From SZUA-254 sp031379665 (GTDB lineage: Bacteria; Bacteroidota; Ignavibacteria; UBA10030; SZUA-254): a DNA stretch of 64,000 nt. The stretch covers positions 21,790 through 85,789 of the forward strand of contig JANNFI010000089.1 of assembly GCA_031379665.1 (NCBI GenBank), written 5' to 3'. The position numbers and the translations under genes are program-made. Positions 8,617 through 17,519 of this stretch are shown here, piece by piece. Each line of letters opens with the position of its first letter. The first letter of the stretch is position 1. The notes below the pieces were generated by a model. It was not told the DNA's origin. It saw only the letters and a program-made list of their open reading frames with translations, and did no database searches.

Positions 8617-9450
8617 TTACACCAGCCGGAATTCCTTCACCGCGGGCAGTCCGACCTTCTCGCTCGCCCTCCGGTAGAGCTCCTTCAGTCCCGCCTCTCC
8701 CCTTTCTCCCATGTCGATCGTCAACTCGTTGACATACATTTTCACGAACGTTTCGCCCTTTTGGGCGTCGATCCCGCGGCCCCACTCGAGCGCGTAAGGG
8801 ATCGAGTCCTCCTGGTGCTTGTATCCGAAATCGATGCTGTCCCGGAGGCCGACAGACAGATCGTGCCCCATCTTTTCCCCGAGGTCCTTCCGGACCACAT
8901 CGAGTCCGAGGGGAAGGGGAAGCCCGTTCGTCTCGTCGCGCCAGAGCTCGCCGAAGTCGAGGATTTTATGGTAGCCCTGTTCCTGGTAGGTAATTTGTCC
9001 TTCGTGGATCACGACGCCTGCGTCGATCCTCCCCTCGTCGATCATCGGCATCAACTGGTCGAATGGCCGGTCGACGTGCTCTATCCCTTCGGTGAACATC
9101 CTGAAGAGGAGGGTCGCGGTCGTCAGGGGTCCGGGCGTGCCGACGGTTTTTCCCTTCAGTTCGGCGAGGGTTGTGTATTTTTTCGAGATGAGGACCGGGC
9201 CGTACCCGTCTCCCATGCTTGCGCCGGTGCGCATGATCCAGTATTTGTCCTGGACGTAGGGAAAAGCGTGCGCCGAGATCGCCGTGACTTCCAGCTCCCC
9301 CTTCATCGCGCGGACGTTCAGCGATTGGATGTCCTCGAGCATATGCTCGATCCTGATCCCCTCGAGCTTGACCCTGCCGCTGGCGAGGCCGTAGAACATG
9401 AACGCGTCGTCGGGGTCCGGGCTGTGCCCCACGCGGATGATTTTTTCCAT
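8617..9450 (-). CDS. mqnD: 1,4-dihydroxy-6-naphthoate synthase MqnD
   Basis: 277 residues. It begins with VGHSPDPDDAFMFYGLASGRV, the MqnD signature around the active-site His/Asp region, followed by SLNVRAMKGELEVTAISAHAFPYV and GPVLISKK, all consistent with the two-lobed MqnD fold. It converts cyclic dehypoxanthine futalosine to 1,4-dihydroxy-6-naphthoate, which MqnP then prenylates. It is on the opposite strand to the other mqn genes and follows the cytochrome block 78 bases upstream, so it may be read with that transcript. Futalosine hydrolase (MqnB) or MTA/SAH nucleosidase is not in the window. Confidence 0.94.
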   Translation of the reverse strand: MEKIIRVGHSPDPDDAFMFYGLASGRVKLEGIRIEHMLEDIQSLNVRAMKGELEVTAISAHAFPYVQDKYWIMRTGASMGDGYGPVLISKKYTTLAELKGKTVGTPGPLTTATLLFRMFTEGIEHVDRPFDQLMPMIDEGRIDAGVVIHEGQITYQEQGYHKILDFGELWRDETNGLPLPLGLDVVRKDLGEKMGHDLSVGLRDSIDFGYKHQEDSIPYALEWGRGIDAQKGETFVKMYVNELTIDMGERGEAGLKELYRRASEKVGLPAVKEFRLV

Positions 9451-9528
9451 CGGGATTCGATTGAGGTGGTGAACGAGCCACCAATATAAATAATCAGCGG
9501 GTGATTTCCACGCCTCCGGACGCGCGGT

Positions 9529-11058
9529 TCAGGCCTCTTCGGCCTGCTTCTTCTCGATCCGCTTGATGGTGAGGTAGAGTGCGATCGCCACGATCGTGAT
9601 GATCAGCGTGGCCACTCCCAGCCCATACCGGCGGAAGTAGAACTCGTCGATGCTCTCCTGCCCCTGCACCGCCACCACGCCGGCCACGGCGATCCCCTGG
9701 TTCACCACTTCGGCAAATTTCGGCTCGTTGAAGGCGTGCACCGCTGTGCGCGACAACAGGCGCGATTGCCGGATTTCGCGGAGTCGGAACTTCGCCTCCG
9801 AGATTTCCATCCCCTTCTGCTCGGCGTTCGTCACGAGCGAATCGGCCCGCCGTTCAGAGCGCTCGAGCGAGTCGATCATCGTCCGCATCAGCGCGGCCGC
9901 CTGGTAGCCTTTCGGGTTGTCGGCCGGCGAGTGGCAGCGGGAGCAGACCGCCTCGTCGGAAGTCCCGAGGAGGGCGTCGGTGGCGTTGATGATCGCGTGG
10001 TTGCCATGGCACGTCTCACACTCCGGCAGCCCGAGTTCGTCGTACGCCTTCTTGTGGGGGCTCTCGGCGAACAGCGATGCGTTCATCGCGTGGCAGGTCC
10101 CGCACACTTTCGAGATGGAGGCCACTTCCGGCGGCGCCGCGCCGTGGTTGCCGTGACAGTCGTTGCACGAGGGGGCTCCGAGGTCGTGTTTTTCCAGAAG
10201 AGCTTTGCCGTGGACGCTGGTGCGGAACTCGGCGAGCTGGTCGGTCCCGATGGAATACTCCTTCATATACTCGGCGTTCGCGTGGCAGGTGCCGCAGGTG
10301 TTGGGCAGGTTGATCGCGTTGACGCTCGATTTCGCGTCGACGGCCCTGAGGATGTCGTGGCTGCCGTGGCAACTGGAGCAGACGGCCACATTTGAGTCTC
10401 CCTTCGCGAGCCTCATCCCGTGGACGCTCGTTTTGTATTTCTCCTCCTGGTCGATCGGCAGGGCCTGGTTGTACGACCGCATGAAGACAGCGCTGGAGTG
10501 ACAGGTCGCGCAGGTCTTGTTGACGTTCAGGTGATTGACGGGGGACCGGGGATCCTTGACGCTTTTGATGTCGTGGACGCCGTGGCAGGTGACGCACTGG
10601 ACCATTTTCTCCACCCCCGAGACGGCCATTTTCCCGTGGACGCTGGCCGCGAGGTTTTCCATCTGGTTCAGACTGAGCGACGACTTGAAGTTCGTCTTCA
10701 TCACTTGCGCGTCGGAGTGGCACCGCTGGCAACTCTTCGAGATGTCGTCGCCCTTCGGGACGCCGATGAATCCGTGGTCGGCCGACATCGACTTTTCCTG
10801 GTCGTCGGAAGATGGATCACCGCCGTGGCACCCCGCGCACGATATCCCTTTCTGATAATGTATGTCGGCCGCGTATTTCATCCCTACCGCTTCTCCAAGG
10901 GCCTTGTGGCAGGTGAGGCAATTGTCCGGCTTCGCGGTCGCGGTCCTGAACAGGGCGTCGGCGGATTGCGCGTGGAGCGCGCCGGCGAGGATGAGCTGGA
11001 TAGCGGCGATGACGATCGGTAGCGACGGCGCGATGCGGATGACCGTTCGTGTTTTCAT
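9529..11058 (-). CDS. Membrane-anchored undecahaem c-type cytochrome
   Basis: 509 residues. N-terminal signal peptide (to about LHAQ), eleven CxxCH haem-binding motifs spread over about residues 45-410, and one C-terminal membrane helix (VATLIITIVAIALYL) with a basic tail. The middle is a repeat of SVHG...CxxCHGxH...TCxTCH units, as in periplasmic multihaem cytochromes. It is therefore an inner-membrane-tethered electron carrier facing the periplasm. The start at 11058 is chosen because its ATG overlaps the stop of cytochrome b (ATGA) and leads straight into the signal peptide. It is last in the block and is probably the direct acceptor of the bc-type complex. Confidence 0.88.
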   Translation of the reverse strand: MKTRTVIRIAPSLPIVIAAIQLILAGALHAQSADALFRTATAKPDNCLTCHKALGEAVGMKYAADIHYQKGISCAGCHGGDPSSDDQEKSMSADHGFIGVPKGDDISKSCQRCHSDAQVMKTNFKSSLSLNQMENLAASVHGKMAVSGVEKMVQCVTCHGVHDIKSVKDPRSPVNHLNVNKTCATCHSSAVFMRSYNQALPIDQEEKYKTSVHGMRLAKGDSNVAVCSSCHGSHDILRAVDAKSSVNAINLPNTCGTCHANAEYMKEYSIGTDQLAEFRTSVHGKALLEKHDLGAPSCNDCHGNHGAAPPEVASISKVCGTCHAMNASLFAESPHKKAYDELGLPECETCHGNHAIINATDALLGTSDEAVCSRCHSPADNPKGYQAAALMRTMIDSLERSERRADSLVTNAEQKGMEISEAKFRLREIRQSRLLSRTAVHAFNEPKFAEVVNQGIAVAGVVAVQGQESIDEFYFRRYGLGVATLIITIVAIALYLTIKRIEKKQAEEA

Positions 11059-12149
11059 GAGAGCCATCCGATGATGGTCATGACGATGATGAACATGACG
11101 GCGATGAGGCCGCCGTAGGTGACGAGCCGGCTCTTCTTCCCCCTCGCGCTGCTCCTGTCCCAGAACGGCACCAGCGTCCAGAGCAGCCCGGCGAGGCCGA
11201 AGAACATGATGCCGAGCACCTCCCCTTCGAAGACGAGGATGTTCGCCGGAAGGTACTTGAGCGTCTGGAACATGAACATGAAGTACCACTCCGGTTTGAT
11301 CCCCGCCGGGGCCGACGCGAAGGGGTCGGCCTTCACGCCGAGCTCCCACGGGAAGAGCACCGCGAGCACGGCCAGAAGGTTCAGGACGATGAGCCAGAGC
11401 AGGAGGTCCCGGTAGAGGAAGTTCGGGAAGAAGGGCATCTTCTTCATTGGGATGGGCGGCGCCGCGCCCGGGGCCGCGACATCGGAGCCCAATGGCTCGC
11501 TCATCCCCTGCCGCTGGACCAGAACGAGGTGGATCCCGAGGAGGACGGTGAAGAGGCCGGGAAAGACCGCCACGTGGAACCCGAAGAACCTCGAGAGGGT
11601 CGCGCCGGTGACGTCGGGGCCGCTCCGGAGGAATTCCAGGATCGGCTCGCCGATGAACGGCACCACGCCGGCGATGTCGGTGCCCACCTTGGTGGCGAAG
11701 AACGCCAGCTCGTTCCAGGGAAGCAGGTATCCGCTGAACCCGAAGCCCATCCCGAGGAAGAGCATCAGCATCCCGGTGAGCCAGGTGATCTCGCGCGGTT
11801 TGCGGTAAGTCCGTTCGAAGAAGACGCTGAACATGTGGATCATCGCCGACAGGATGAAGAGGTTCGCCGCCCAGCTGTGGATCGACCGGATCAGCCAGCC
11901 GAACTCCACCTTCGACATGATATATTGAATGCTCTCGTACGCCAGGTCCTCGCTGCCTTTATAGTAGAGGAGCAGCATGATCCCGGTGACGACCTGGATG
12001 ATGAAGAGGAAGAGCGTCACACCGCCGAAGTAGTACCAGATGGAGTGGCGGTGCACGGGCACGTACTTCTTCCCCATGAAGTTCACCAGGTCCTCGAGGT
12101 GGACCCGCTCGTTGACCCAGCCGTAGGCCTTTTCGAGGGCCTTCTTCAT
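11055..12149 (-). CDS. Cytochrome b subunit of a bc-type menaquinol oxidoreductase
   Basis: 364 residues. Cytochrome b with about eight membrane helices: the haem-ligand helices are seen in IRSIHSWAANLFILSAMIHMF and GFHVAVFPGLFTVLLGIHLVLV, and the quinol-site segment occurs as LFPWELG. N- and C-terminal halves are joined in one chain, unlike the split b6/subunit IV pair. It oxidises menaquinol with the Rieske protein encoded immediately upstream. ATGA overlaps join it to the Rieske gene on one side and to the 11-haem cytochrome on the other, so the three are translationally coupled. Confidence 0.92.
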   Translation of the reverse strand: MKKALEKAYGWVNERVHLEDLVNFMGKKYVPVHRHSIWYYFGGVTLFLFIIQVVTGIMLLLYYKGSEDLAYESIQYIMSKVEFGWLIRSIHSWAANLFILSAMIHMFSVFFERTYRKPREITWLTGMLMLFLGMGFGFSGYLLPWNELAFFATKVGTDIAGVVPFIGEPILEFLRSGPDVTGATLSRFFGFHVAVFPGLFTVLLGIHLVLVQRQGMSEPLGSDVAAPGAAPPIPMKKMPFFPNFLYRDLLLWLIVLNLLAVLAVLFPWELGVKADPFASAPAGIKPEWYFMFMFQTLKYLPANILVFEGEVLGIMFFGLAGLLWTLVPFWDRSSARGKKSRLVTYGGLIAVMFIIVMTIIGWLS

Positions 12150-12607
12150 ACAATTTTCGCGATCACGATTTCGTCCCCCTGGACGACGACCTTGTACGGT
12201 TCGAGCGGTCTTGGCGGCGGTCCCGCGACGTTCCGGCCGGTCAGGTCGTACTTGCCGTTGTGGCAGGCGCACCAGATCATCCCGATCTCCTTGTTGAACT
12301 GAACGGTGCAGTCGAGGTGCGTGCAGGTGGCGTCGAACGCCTTGAGCTCGTCGTCGGCCGTGCGCACGAGGATCACCGGCTTGTTGCCGAACTTGATGAT
12401 CTTTCCTGAATCGCGCGCAAGGTCGTCCTTCTTCCCCGCGTTCACCGACTTCACCTCCACCTCCGCCTGCACCGGCGGCTTCAGGTACGCGAGGATGGGG
12501 TAGAAGATCGAGGCGAAGAAGGCGAGAAGGCCGCCCGAGAGGACGTACCGTAAAAAGTTTCGTTTTCCCTCATCGGGCGCCGGCCGGGAGCTGGTTGCGT
12601 TCATCAT
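12146..12607 (-). CDS. Rieske 2Fe-2S protein
   Basis: 153 residues. N-terminal membrane anchor (VLSGGLLAFFASIFYPILAYL) followed by a Rieske domain whose cluster ligands are in CTHLDC and CACHNGKYDLTG. It is the high-potential iron-sulfur subunit that takes the first electron from menaquinol. The second box has CACHNG rather than the commoner CPCHGS; replacement of the Ser next to the cluster usually lowers the potential, which suits menaquinone. The ATG at 12607 is the only start upstream of the anchor. Confidence 0.93.
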   Translation of the reverse strand: MMNATSSRPAPDEGKRNFLRYVLSGGLLAFFASIFYPILAYLKPPVQAEVEVKSVNAGKKDDLARDSGKIIKFGNKPVILVRTADDELKAFDATCTHLDCTVQFNKEIGMIWCACHNGKYDLTGRNVAGPPPRPLEPYKVVVQGDEIVIAKIV

Positions 12608-12640
12608 TCCATGTGCTCAGTCGTTACGGGGTCGTCCGGG

Positions 12641-14140
12641 CTATTGCGCGCCCGGCGCGTGACACTCGCTGCAGTTCATTTCCATCCAGGCGTCGCCGAT
12701 GTCGACCGGGTGTTTGTAATCGATCCCCCCGAGCGAAATTCTCAGTGTGTCCTCCTCGAATTTCTGCGCGAGGATCGTATGGCAGGTGTTGCAGTCCTTC
12801 GAGAGAACCTTCCCCTGCTCGTTGACGTGCTTGCCGTCGTGGCAGCGGAAACAGCCGTTATAATAGAGGTGCCCCAGGTTGTCGGGAAACTTCCTCCAGT
12901 CGGTCTTCATCTCGGGGAAGTAATTCCGGTTGTAAATCTTCTGGACCTCCGCGATGGCGCTGTCGAGCGTCGGCTTCCCCGACGCGAAAACCTCCGGGTG
13001 GTTGTCCCGGTAATAGCCTTCCATCGTGAGCCGGATGGTGTCGAGCGCGCCCTCCCTGGTGGAGTAGTCTGCCTCGAGCGCCTCGACGCTCACCGACTTC
13101 ACCGACGGCAGCGACGGGCTGATCCAGCCGAGCGACATCACGTGGTTCACCGAGCGGGCTGGTGGATGGTAGATGTGCGACGGGCGGTTGTGGCAATCGA
13201 TGCAGTCCATCCGGCGCGTGAAGGCGGTCTCGAGCGAATCCTCCGTGACCTCGACCTCGGTGCTCCGGTAGATCGTCTCCGCGCCGTCCGGTGTCCTCGA
13301 CCTGACCCACGGGATCACCTGGCGCCCGCGGTCGAGCGCCTTGTAGGTTACCTCGTGCGCGATGTTCATGTGCCAGTGGATGCCGGAGGTGGGCCCCGCC
13401 TCTGCGTTTCCTCCCCCGATTTTCATCAGCAAATTAATGTCCCACCGGGTGTTTTTGTCGTCGGCGAGGTAGTAGGTGTTCGTCCGCTGTTTCTCACTGA
13501 AGAAGTGCTTCGGCCAGTGACACTGTTCGCACGTCCCCTGCGCCGGACGGAGGTTTTCGATCGGGGTGGGGATCGGCTTCGGGTATTTGTCGAAGGCGAC
13601 TGCGTAAAGCTGGTAACTACCGGAGATCTTCGCCTTCACGAACCAGTCCGCCCCCGACCCGATGTGGCACTGCACGCAGCCCACCCTCGCGTGGGGGGAG
13701 AACTGGTAGGCGGTGTACTCGGGCTCCATCACCGTATGGCACGTTTCCCCGCAGAACTCGTCGGACTCCGTGTACTCGTACGCCTTGAAGCTGCCGAACG
13801 CCGAGAAGAGAAGGAGCGCGAGGCCGCCGGCCGAAATGCTCACGAACGCGGTCCGGTGCCTCGGGTTGTTCAGGTCGATCTGCGGGAGGTGCAGACCGTG
13901 GGGCTTGCCGAGCCGCTCGCGGCGATTTTCGCGCATCACGCCGTAGGTCATCAGCGCGATCCCCAGGAGGAGGAACACCGGCATGATCACGAACGTGATG
14001 ATGCCGACGTAGGGATTCTCGACGGCGGCCATCAACTCGAGGATCGTCAGGAACAGGATCAGGCCGAAACTGATGCCTGCGATGGCCGCCCCGATGAGCG
14101 TGACAAGGTTGTAGAACGATTGGGGGAAGATGCGTTTCAT
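12641..14140 (-). CDS. NapC/NirT-like multihaem cytochrome c
   Basis: 499 residues. Two N-terminal hydrophobic segments (about residues 10-35 and 45-65) and a third near 100-120, then a periplasmic haem region. Six CxxCH motifs are visible (CVQCH, CEQCH, CIDCH, CFRCH, CNTCH, CSECH), and one CGETCH, a CX3CH that may bind an extra haem where NapC/NrfH proteins have their first motif. NapC/NirT proteins take electrons from quinol. The start at 14140 places MKRIFPQSFYN before the first helix; a longer frame is open upstream. It lies between the CbcL-like gene and the Rieske gene. Confidence 0.83.
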   Translation of the reverse strand: MKRIFPQSFYNLVTLIGAAIAGISFGLILFLTILELMAAVENPYVGIITFVIMPVFLLLGIALMTYGVMRENRRERLGKPHGLHLPQIDLNNPRHRTAFVSISAGGLALLLFSAFGSFKAYEYTESDEFCGETCHTVMEPEYTAYQFSPHARVGCVQCHIGSGADWFVKAKISGSYQLYAVAFDKYPKPIPTPIENLRPAQGTCEQCHWPKHFFSEKQRTNTYYLADDKNTRWDINLLMKIGGGNAEAGPTSGIHWHMNIAHEVTYKALDRGRQVIPWVRSRTPDGAETIYRSTEVEVTEDSLETAFTRRMDCIDCHNRPSHIYHPPARSVNHVMSLGWISPSLPSVKSVSVEALEADYSTREGALDTIRLTMEGYYRDNHPEVFASGKPTLDSAIAEVQKIYNRNYFPEMKTDWRKFPDNLGHLYYNGCFRCHDGKHVNEQGKVLSKDCNTCHTILAQKFEEDTLRISLGGIDYKHPVDIGDAWMEMNCSECHAPGAQ

Positions 14141-14255
14141 TCTGGCGTCGTTGGCTGGAAACAGCTGGCAATGTAATGATTCCAGCGGTGAATGCAAATC
14201 TCAGCGGCGTTCGCGGCGGGGCTGGAGGCCCCCGTGAGCACACGATTCGTCCGGT

Positions 14256-16505
14256 TCATCGACCGTCGCCCGGCGGCTTTTCGGGTTCCTGTTCCGTCCC
14301 GTCCCCGGCCGCGAGCTCTTCCCTCGTCCTGTCGGCCACGATCCGTTGCAGCTCGAGCGGATGGTCCTCTTCCATCTCTTCCTCGGTCAGCGTCCCCTTC
14401 CAGAACGCCACGTTCAGGGGATACACGTCCGGGTTGAAGATCACGAAGTAGAAGTGCCACACGACGATGGCGAGCGTCGCCAGCCACGCCTCGTAGTAGT
14501 GTATGGTTCGGGCCACGTCATATCCCATTTTCGTGAGGAGGCCGATGAACGTGTTGTCGAACCACATGACGACGCCTGTTACGCCCATGATGAAGGTGCC
14601 CCATATGAGAGCCCAGTATTCGGCTTTCTCGATGTAGGAAAACCGGTCGAAGAGCGGGCGCTCCGCTTTGAGGCCGAGGTTGTACCTCACCATCGCGACG
14701 GCGTCCCTGGCGTCACGGAGCCGCGGGAGCATGTCGTTGATAAGGCGTCGCCCCGGATGGGTGAAGAGGACGTACCAGACGTGGTAGAAGCTCGCCCCCA
14801 GCATCACCACCCCGGCGACGCGGTGGATGACGCTGCGGGTGTCGAACACCGATCCGCTCAGCGACCTGATCCACTGCACCCACCACGCCTCGGGGAAGCG
14901 GAGCATGAACCCGGTAACGACCAGCGTCGTGAAGCTCAAAAGGAGCGCTGCGTGCTGGAACCTTTCGTTGGCCCCCATCCTCGGGTAGAGCTCGTGGCTC
15001 GTATGGGGGTGGGGGATGAGGCCGCGCCGGACCATCAGTTTCCGGCGTGATTTCCTCACGAAGTCGAGCGCGTTGTGGACGAGCATCCCCCCGATAATGA
15101 CCACGATCAACGCGATGTAGGCCGTCGAGATCCAGTAGAGCGTCGGCTCTTCCGCGCGGGAGGTCTCGTCGACGTGGACCTTGCCGACGGTAAACCGTTC
15201 GTTCGCCCCGGGATGGCAGCTGCCGCAGGTCTTTGCGAGGTTCGCGTGGTTGATCGTGGAGGTGGAATCGTCCGACGACCTGATGTTGTGCGTCCCGTGG
15301 CAGCTCGCGCAGTTGGCGACCTCGATCGAGCCGCCGCGGATGGCGAGGCCGTGGTAGCTGTCGGAGAAAGTGCGGAAACGGTCGCTCGCGATGCCGTACT
15401 TGGTCGAGAGGGCGGCGGAGCTGTGGCACGGCGAGCAGACCTGTGCCGAGAGGTTTTTCTTCGAGACGGGCGAGTTCGGGTCGTCGTGCCTGAGAATCGT
15501 ATGTTCCCCGTGGCAGTCGGTACAGGTCGGCGCGTCGACAACCCCCTTCCGCACGGCCTCGCCGTGTACGCTCCCGTTGTAAACGTTCGCGATCTCCTCG
15601 TGACACTTGGAGCAGGTTTCGGAGATGTTCATCTTGCTGACTTTCGCCGTCGGGTCGTACCCCTTCGCCATCTCGTGGCTGCCGTGGCAATCGACGCAGT
15701 TGGGCGCGTCACCGTTACCGTTGACCAGCGCCCGCCCGTGGACGCTCTGTTCGTACGCGGCGATGAAGCCCGCCGACGGCGAGGACCTTTCCCTGACATC
15801 GGGGTTGTCGAGGTGGCAACTCAGGCAGAGGTGTTCCTGCGCCAGCTTCAAACCGACGGCGTCGTCGGGGTGGCTCGCAGACGTGATGTCGTGGTCGTGA
15901 CAGCTTATGCATTCCGGCGCGCCCTTCACCCCTGCGGAAAACGCCACGCCGTGCGCCGATGCGGCAAACTGCCCGACCACATCGTCGTGGCACCGGCTGC
16001 AGCCGTCGGAAATGTTCGCGCGGTTGAACGGCGATTCCTTCGTGTCGGGTGAAATGACGTCGTGGGTACCGTGACAGTCCTTGCACGAGACCGTGGGTTC
16101 TTCCTTCGCGGCGATTGCCCTCGCCATCCCGGGATGGAACGAGTGTTTCAATTCGACGCCCCTGTGGCAGGTGAGGCACTCCACCGGCCGTATGGTTTTC
16201 TTGTGCGGGAGCTCGTTGATGTCGAAGCCCGCGTGACAGGCCGAACAGACCAGTTTCCGATGCGGCGACCTGTCGAGGACTGCGGCGTCGACGTGGAGCG
16301 ACACCGGCGACCCGTTTCTCTCGGTCGCGAGCGATGCGTCGGAGTGGCAGGCCAGGCAGTCGTCCTTCGACTGGGCCCTCGCGGGACCGTTCAACATCCA
16401 GAACGCGGCCAGGAGGAACGCCACGGCCGCGAGGGCCACCACGAGCATCAGCCGCGCGAGCGGACTGCGTGCGGTGTATCCGGCGGATTGATCGTTGGTG
16501 TTCAT
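14256..16505 (-). CDS. Fused 13-haem cytochrome c and b-type cytochrome, CbcL-like
   Basis: 749 residues. N-terminal membrane anchor (MLVVALAAVAFLLAAFWML), thirteen CxxCH motifs in residues about 50-445, then a C-terminal cytochrome b module with four or five membrane helices and haem-ligand His (ERFQHAALLL, VIHRVAG, SFYHVWYV, IHYYEAWLA, VVWHFYFV). This is the architecture of Geobacter CbcL, an inner-membrane menaquinol oxidoreductase used for metal and electrode respiration, but with more c haems (CbcL has nine). It probably moves electrons from menaquinol into a periplasmic haem wire. The C-terminal tail is acidic and Pro-rich. It begins seven bases after the UspA-like gene. Confidence 0.88.
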   Translation of the reverse strand: MNTNDQSAGYTARSPLARLMLVVALAAVAFLLAAFWMLNGPARAQSKDDCLACHSDASLATERNGSPVSLHVDAAVLDRSPHRKLVCSACHAGFDINELPHKKTIRPVECLTCHRGVELKHSFHPGMARAIAAKEEPTVSCKDCHGTHDVISPDTKESPFNRANISDGCSRCHDDVVGQFAASAHGVAFSAGVKGAPECISCHDHDITSASHPDDAVGLKLAQEHLCLSCHLDNPDVRERSSPSAGFIAAYEQSVHGRALVNGNGDAPNCVDCHGSHEMAKGYDPTAKVSKMNISETCSKCHEEIANVYNGSVHGEAVRKGVVDAPTCTDCHGEHTILRHDDPNSPVSKKNLSAQVCSPCHSSAALSTKYGIASDRFRTFSDSYHGLAIRGGSIEVANCASCHGTHNIRSSDDSTSTINHANLAKTCGSCHPGANERFTVGKVHVDETSRAEEPTLYWISTAYIALIVVIIGGMLVHNALDFVRKSRRKLMVRRGLIPHPHTSHELYPRMGANERFQHAALLLSFTTLVVTGFMLRFPEAWWVQWIRSLSGSVFDTRSVIHRVAGVVMLGASFYHVWYVLFTHPGRRLINDMLPRLRDARDAVAMVRYNLGLKAERPLFDRFSYIEKAEYWALIWGTFIMGVTGVVMWFDNTFIGLLTKMGYDVARTIHYYEAWLATLAIVVWHFYFVIFNPDVYPLNVAFWKGTLTEEEMEEDHPLELQRIVADRTREELAAGDGTEQEPEKPPGDGR

Positions 16506-16512
16506 ATTGGCC

Positions 16513-17352
16513 TCAGCGCGCGAGTTTCACGTCGTTGATCGCCTCGACCACGAGGGGAAAATACCGGTCGAGGGCGCATTCGACGTCGTCGCGCAGGTTG
16601 CAGCTTCCGCCCGGAGACTGGTGCACGCAGACCGAACAGACTTTTTCCCTCAGCCGTGCGACGAATGGCCCGATGTCGTCGCCTCCGGTGGTGAGCACGA
16701 TGTCGATGATCTCAGGCAGGTAACGGTTGATGGCACACTCGTCAAAGGTGGAGGTGACGCAAAGCCCCGTCGGGGTGCGGTCGAGGCATTTCGCGCACAC
16801 CCTCTGCCGGATCTCCCGGAGATACAGTTCTTCGTGCGACATGGAGTTCTCCCCTTCCATTTCCCAGTTTGTGGTTTCGGCAGGCTTCCGCGCGGTCCGT
16901 CCGGGCTTCACGACCATCACCGGTATGGAGGCGCCTCGCAGGATCTCCCCGGCGATTCCACCGGTGCGGACAGGATCACCCGCCGGCTCCCCTCCGGCCG
17001 GAAGCGGGAGCACGATGATGTCCATCCCTTCCTCCCGCGCGAACCTCAGGATCTCCGCGGCGGGCACCCCCCTGCGGACGATACAGGCAAGCCGGGAATT
17101 CGGCCTGACCTTCTTCAGGAAGAACTCTTCCATCGCGTGGTATTTTTTCCGGAGATCCGGATCATCCTCCGCCGGTGATGCGTGATTTCCCGGGGCGAAC
17201 CTCTCTTCGGGCGGGGTGATGACGTGAATCAGGTATATCTGTGATTTTTTTCCGTCGGAGAGGGCCAGGGCGGCATCGAGCGCGCATAATGAGGTGTCGG
17301 TGAGGTCGACCGGTACCAGAATCTTGTCGATATGTGCGGCTTTCTTCGACAT
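16513..17352 (-). CDS. UspA-domain protein with a duplicated Cys-rich C-terminal module
   Basis: 279 residues from the ATG at 17352. Residues about 5-150 are a universal stress protein fold (HIDKILVPVDLT at the start, IPVMVVKPG at the end). After a linker come two copies of a Cys motif, RVCAKCLDR..GLC......ECAINRYLPEI and KVCSVCVHQ..GSC......ECALDRYFPLV, each with CxxC plus two more Cys, which looks like a metal or iron-sulfur site. I do not know a name for this module. A Shine-Dalgarno-like GGGGAG sits six bases before an in-frame ATG at 16842 (MSHEELYL), so the Cys-rich part may also be made alone. It is the first gene read with the CbcL-like cytochrome. Confidence 0.8.
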   Translation of the reverse strand: MSKKAAHIDKILVPVDLTDTSLCALDAALALSDGKKSQIYLIHVITPPEERFAPGNHASPAEDDPDLRKKYHAMEEFFLKKVRPNSRLACIVRRGVPAAEILRFAREEGMDIIVLPLPAGGEPAGDPVRTGGIAGEILRGASIPVMVVKPGRTARKPAETTNWEMEGENSMSHEELYLREIRQRVCAKCLDRTPTGLCVTSTFDECAINRYLPEIIDIVLTTGGDDIGPFVARLREKVCSVCVHQSPGGSCNLRDDVECALDRYFPLVVEAINDVKLAR

Positions 17353-17402
17353 ACCTGTATGAATAATAGACATCCGCGGACACACGGGGTATGACCTCTG
17401 AA

Positions 17403-17440
17403 AGGTTCCGATATGATTTTTATCAGGTTCCGGGATTGAT
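17403..17440 (-). promoter_or_regulatory. FNR-like operator upstream of the UspA/cytochrome genes
   Basis: The palindrome ATGAT-TTTT-ATCAG (17413-17426) has the TGAT-N4-ATCA core of FNR sites. It is flanked by direct repeats AGGTTCC at 17403-17409 and 17425-17431, 22 bases apart, and a further TTGAT half-site lies at 17436-17440. It sits in the 167-base gap between the Crp/Fnr gene and the UspA-like gene, about 60 bases before the latter. Control by the adjacent regulator is an inference. Confidence 0.5.
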
Positions 17441-17519
17441 CTTGCGAATCGGAGGGAATTTCAAGGCGCCGGCGAGGGAGCGTGGCGGCTGACGGATGTC
17501 GTGTGGAGGGTTGCCGGGG

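Noticed and set aside
8533..9489. 318-codon plus-strand frame over mqnD
   Set aside because: No recognisable domain, and the opposite strand has the full MqnD sequence.
12611..14176. 521-codon plus-strand frame over the NapC-like cytochrome
   Set aside because: The minus strand has membrane segments and CxxCH motifs; the plus-strand product is Arg/Val-rich and featureless.
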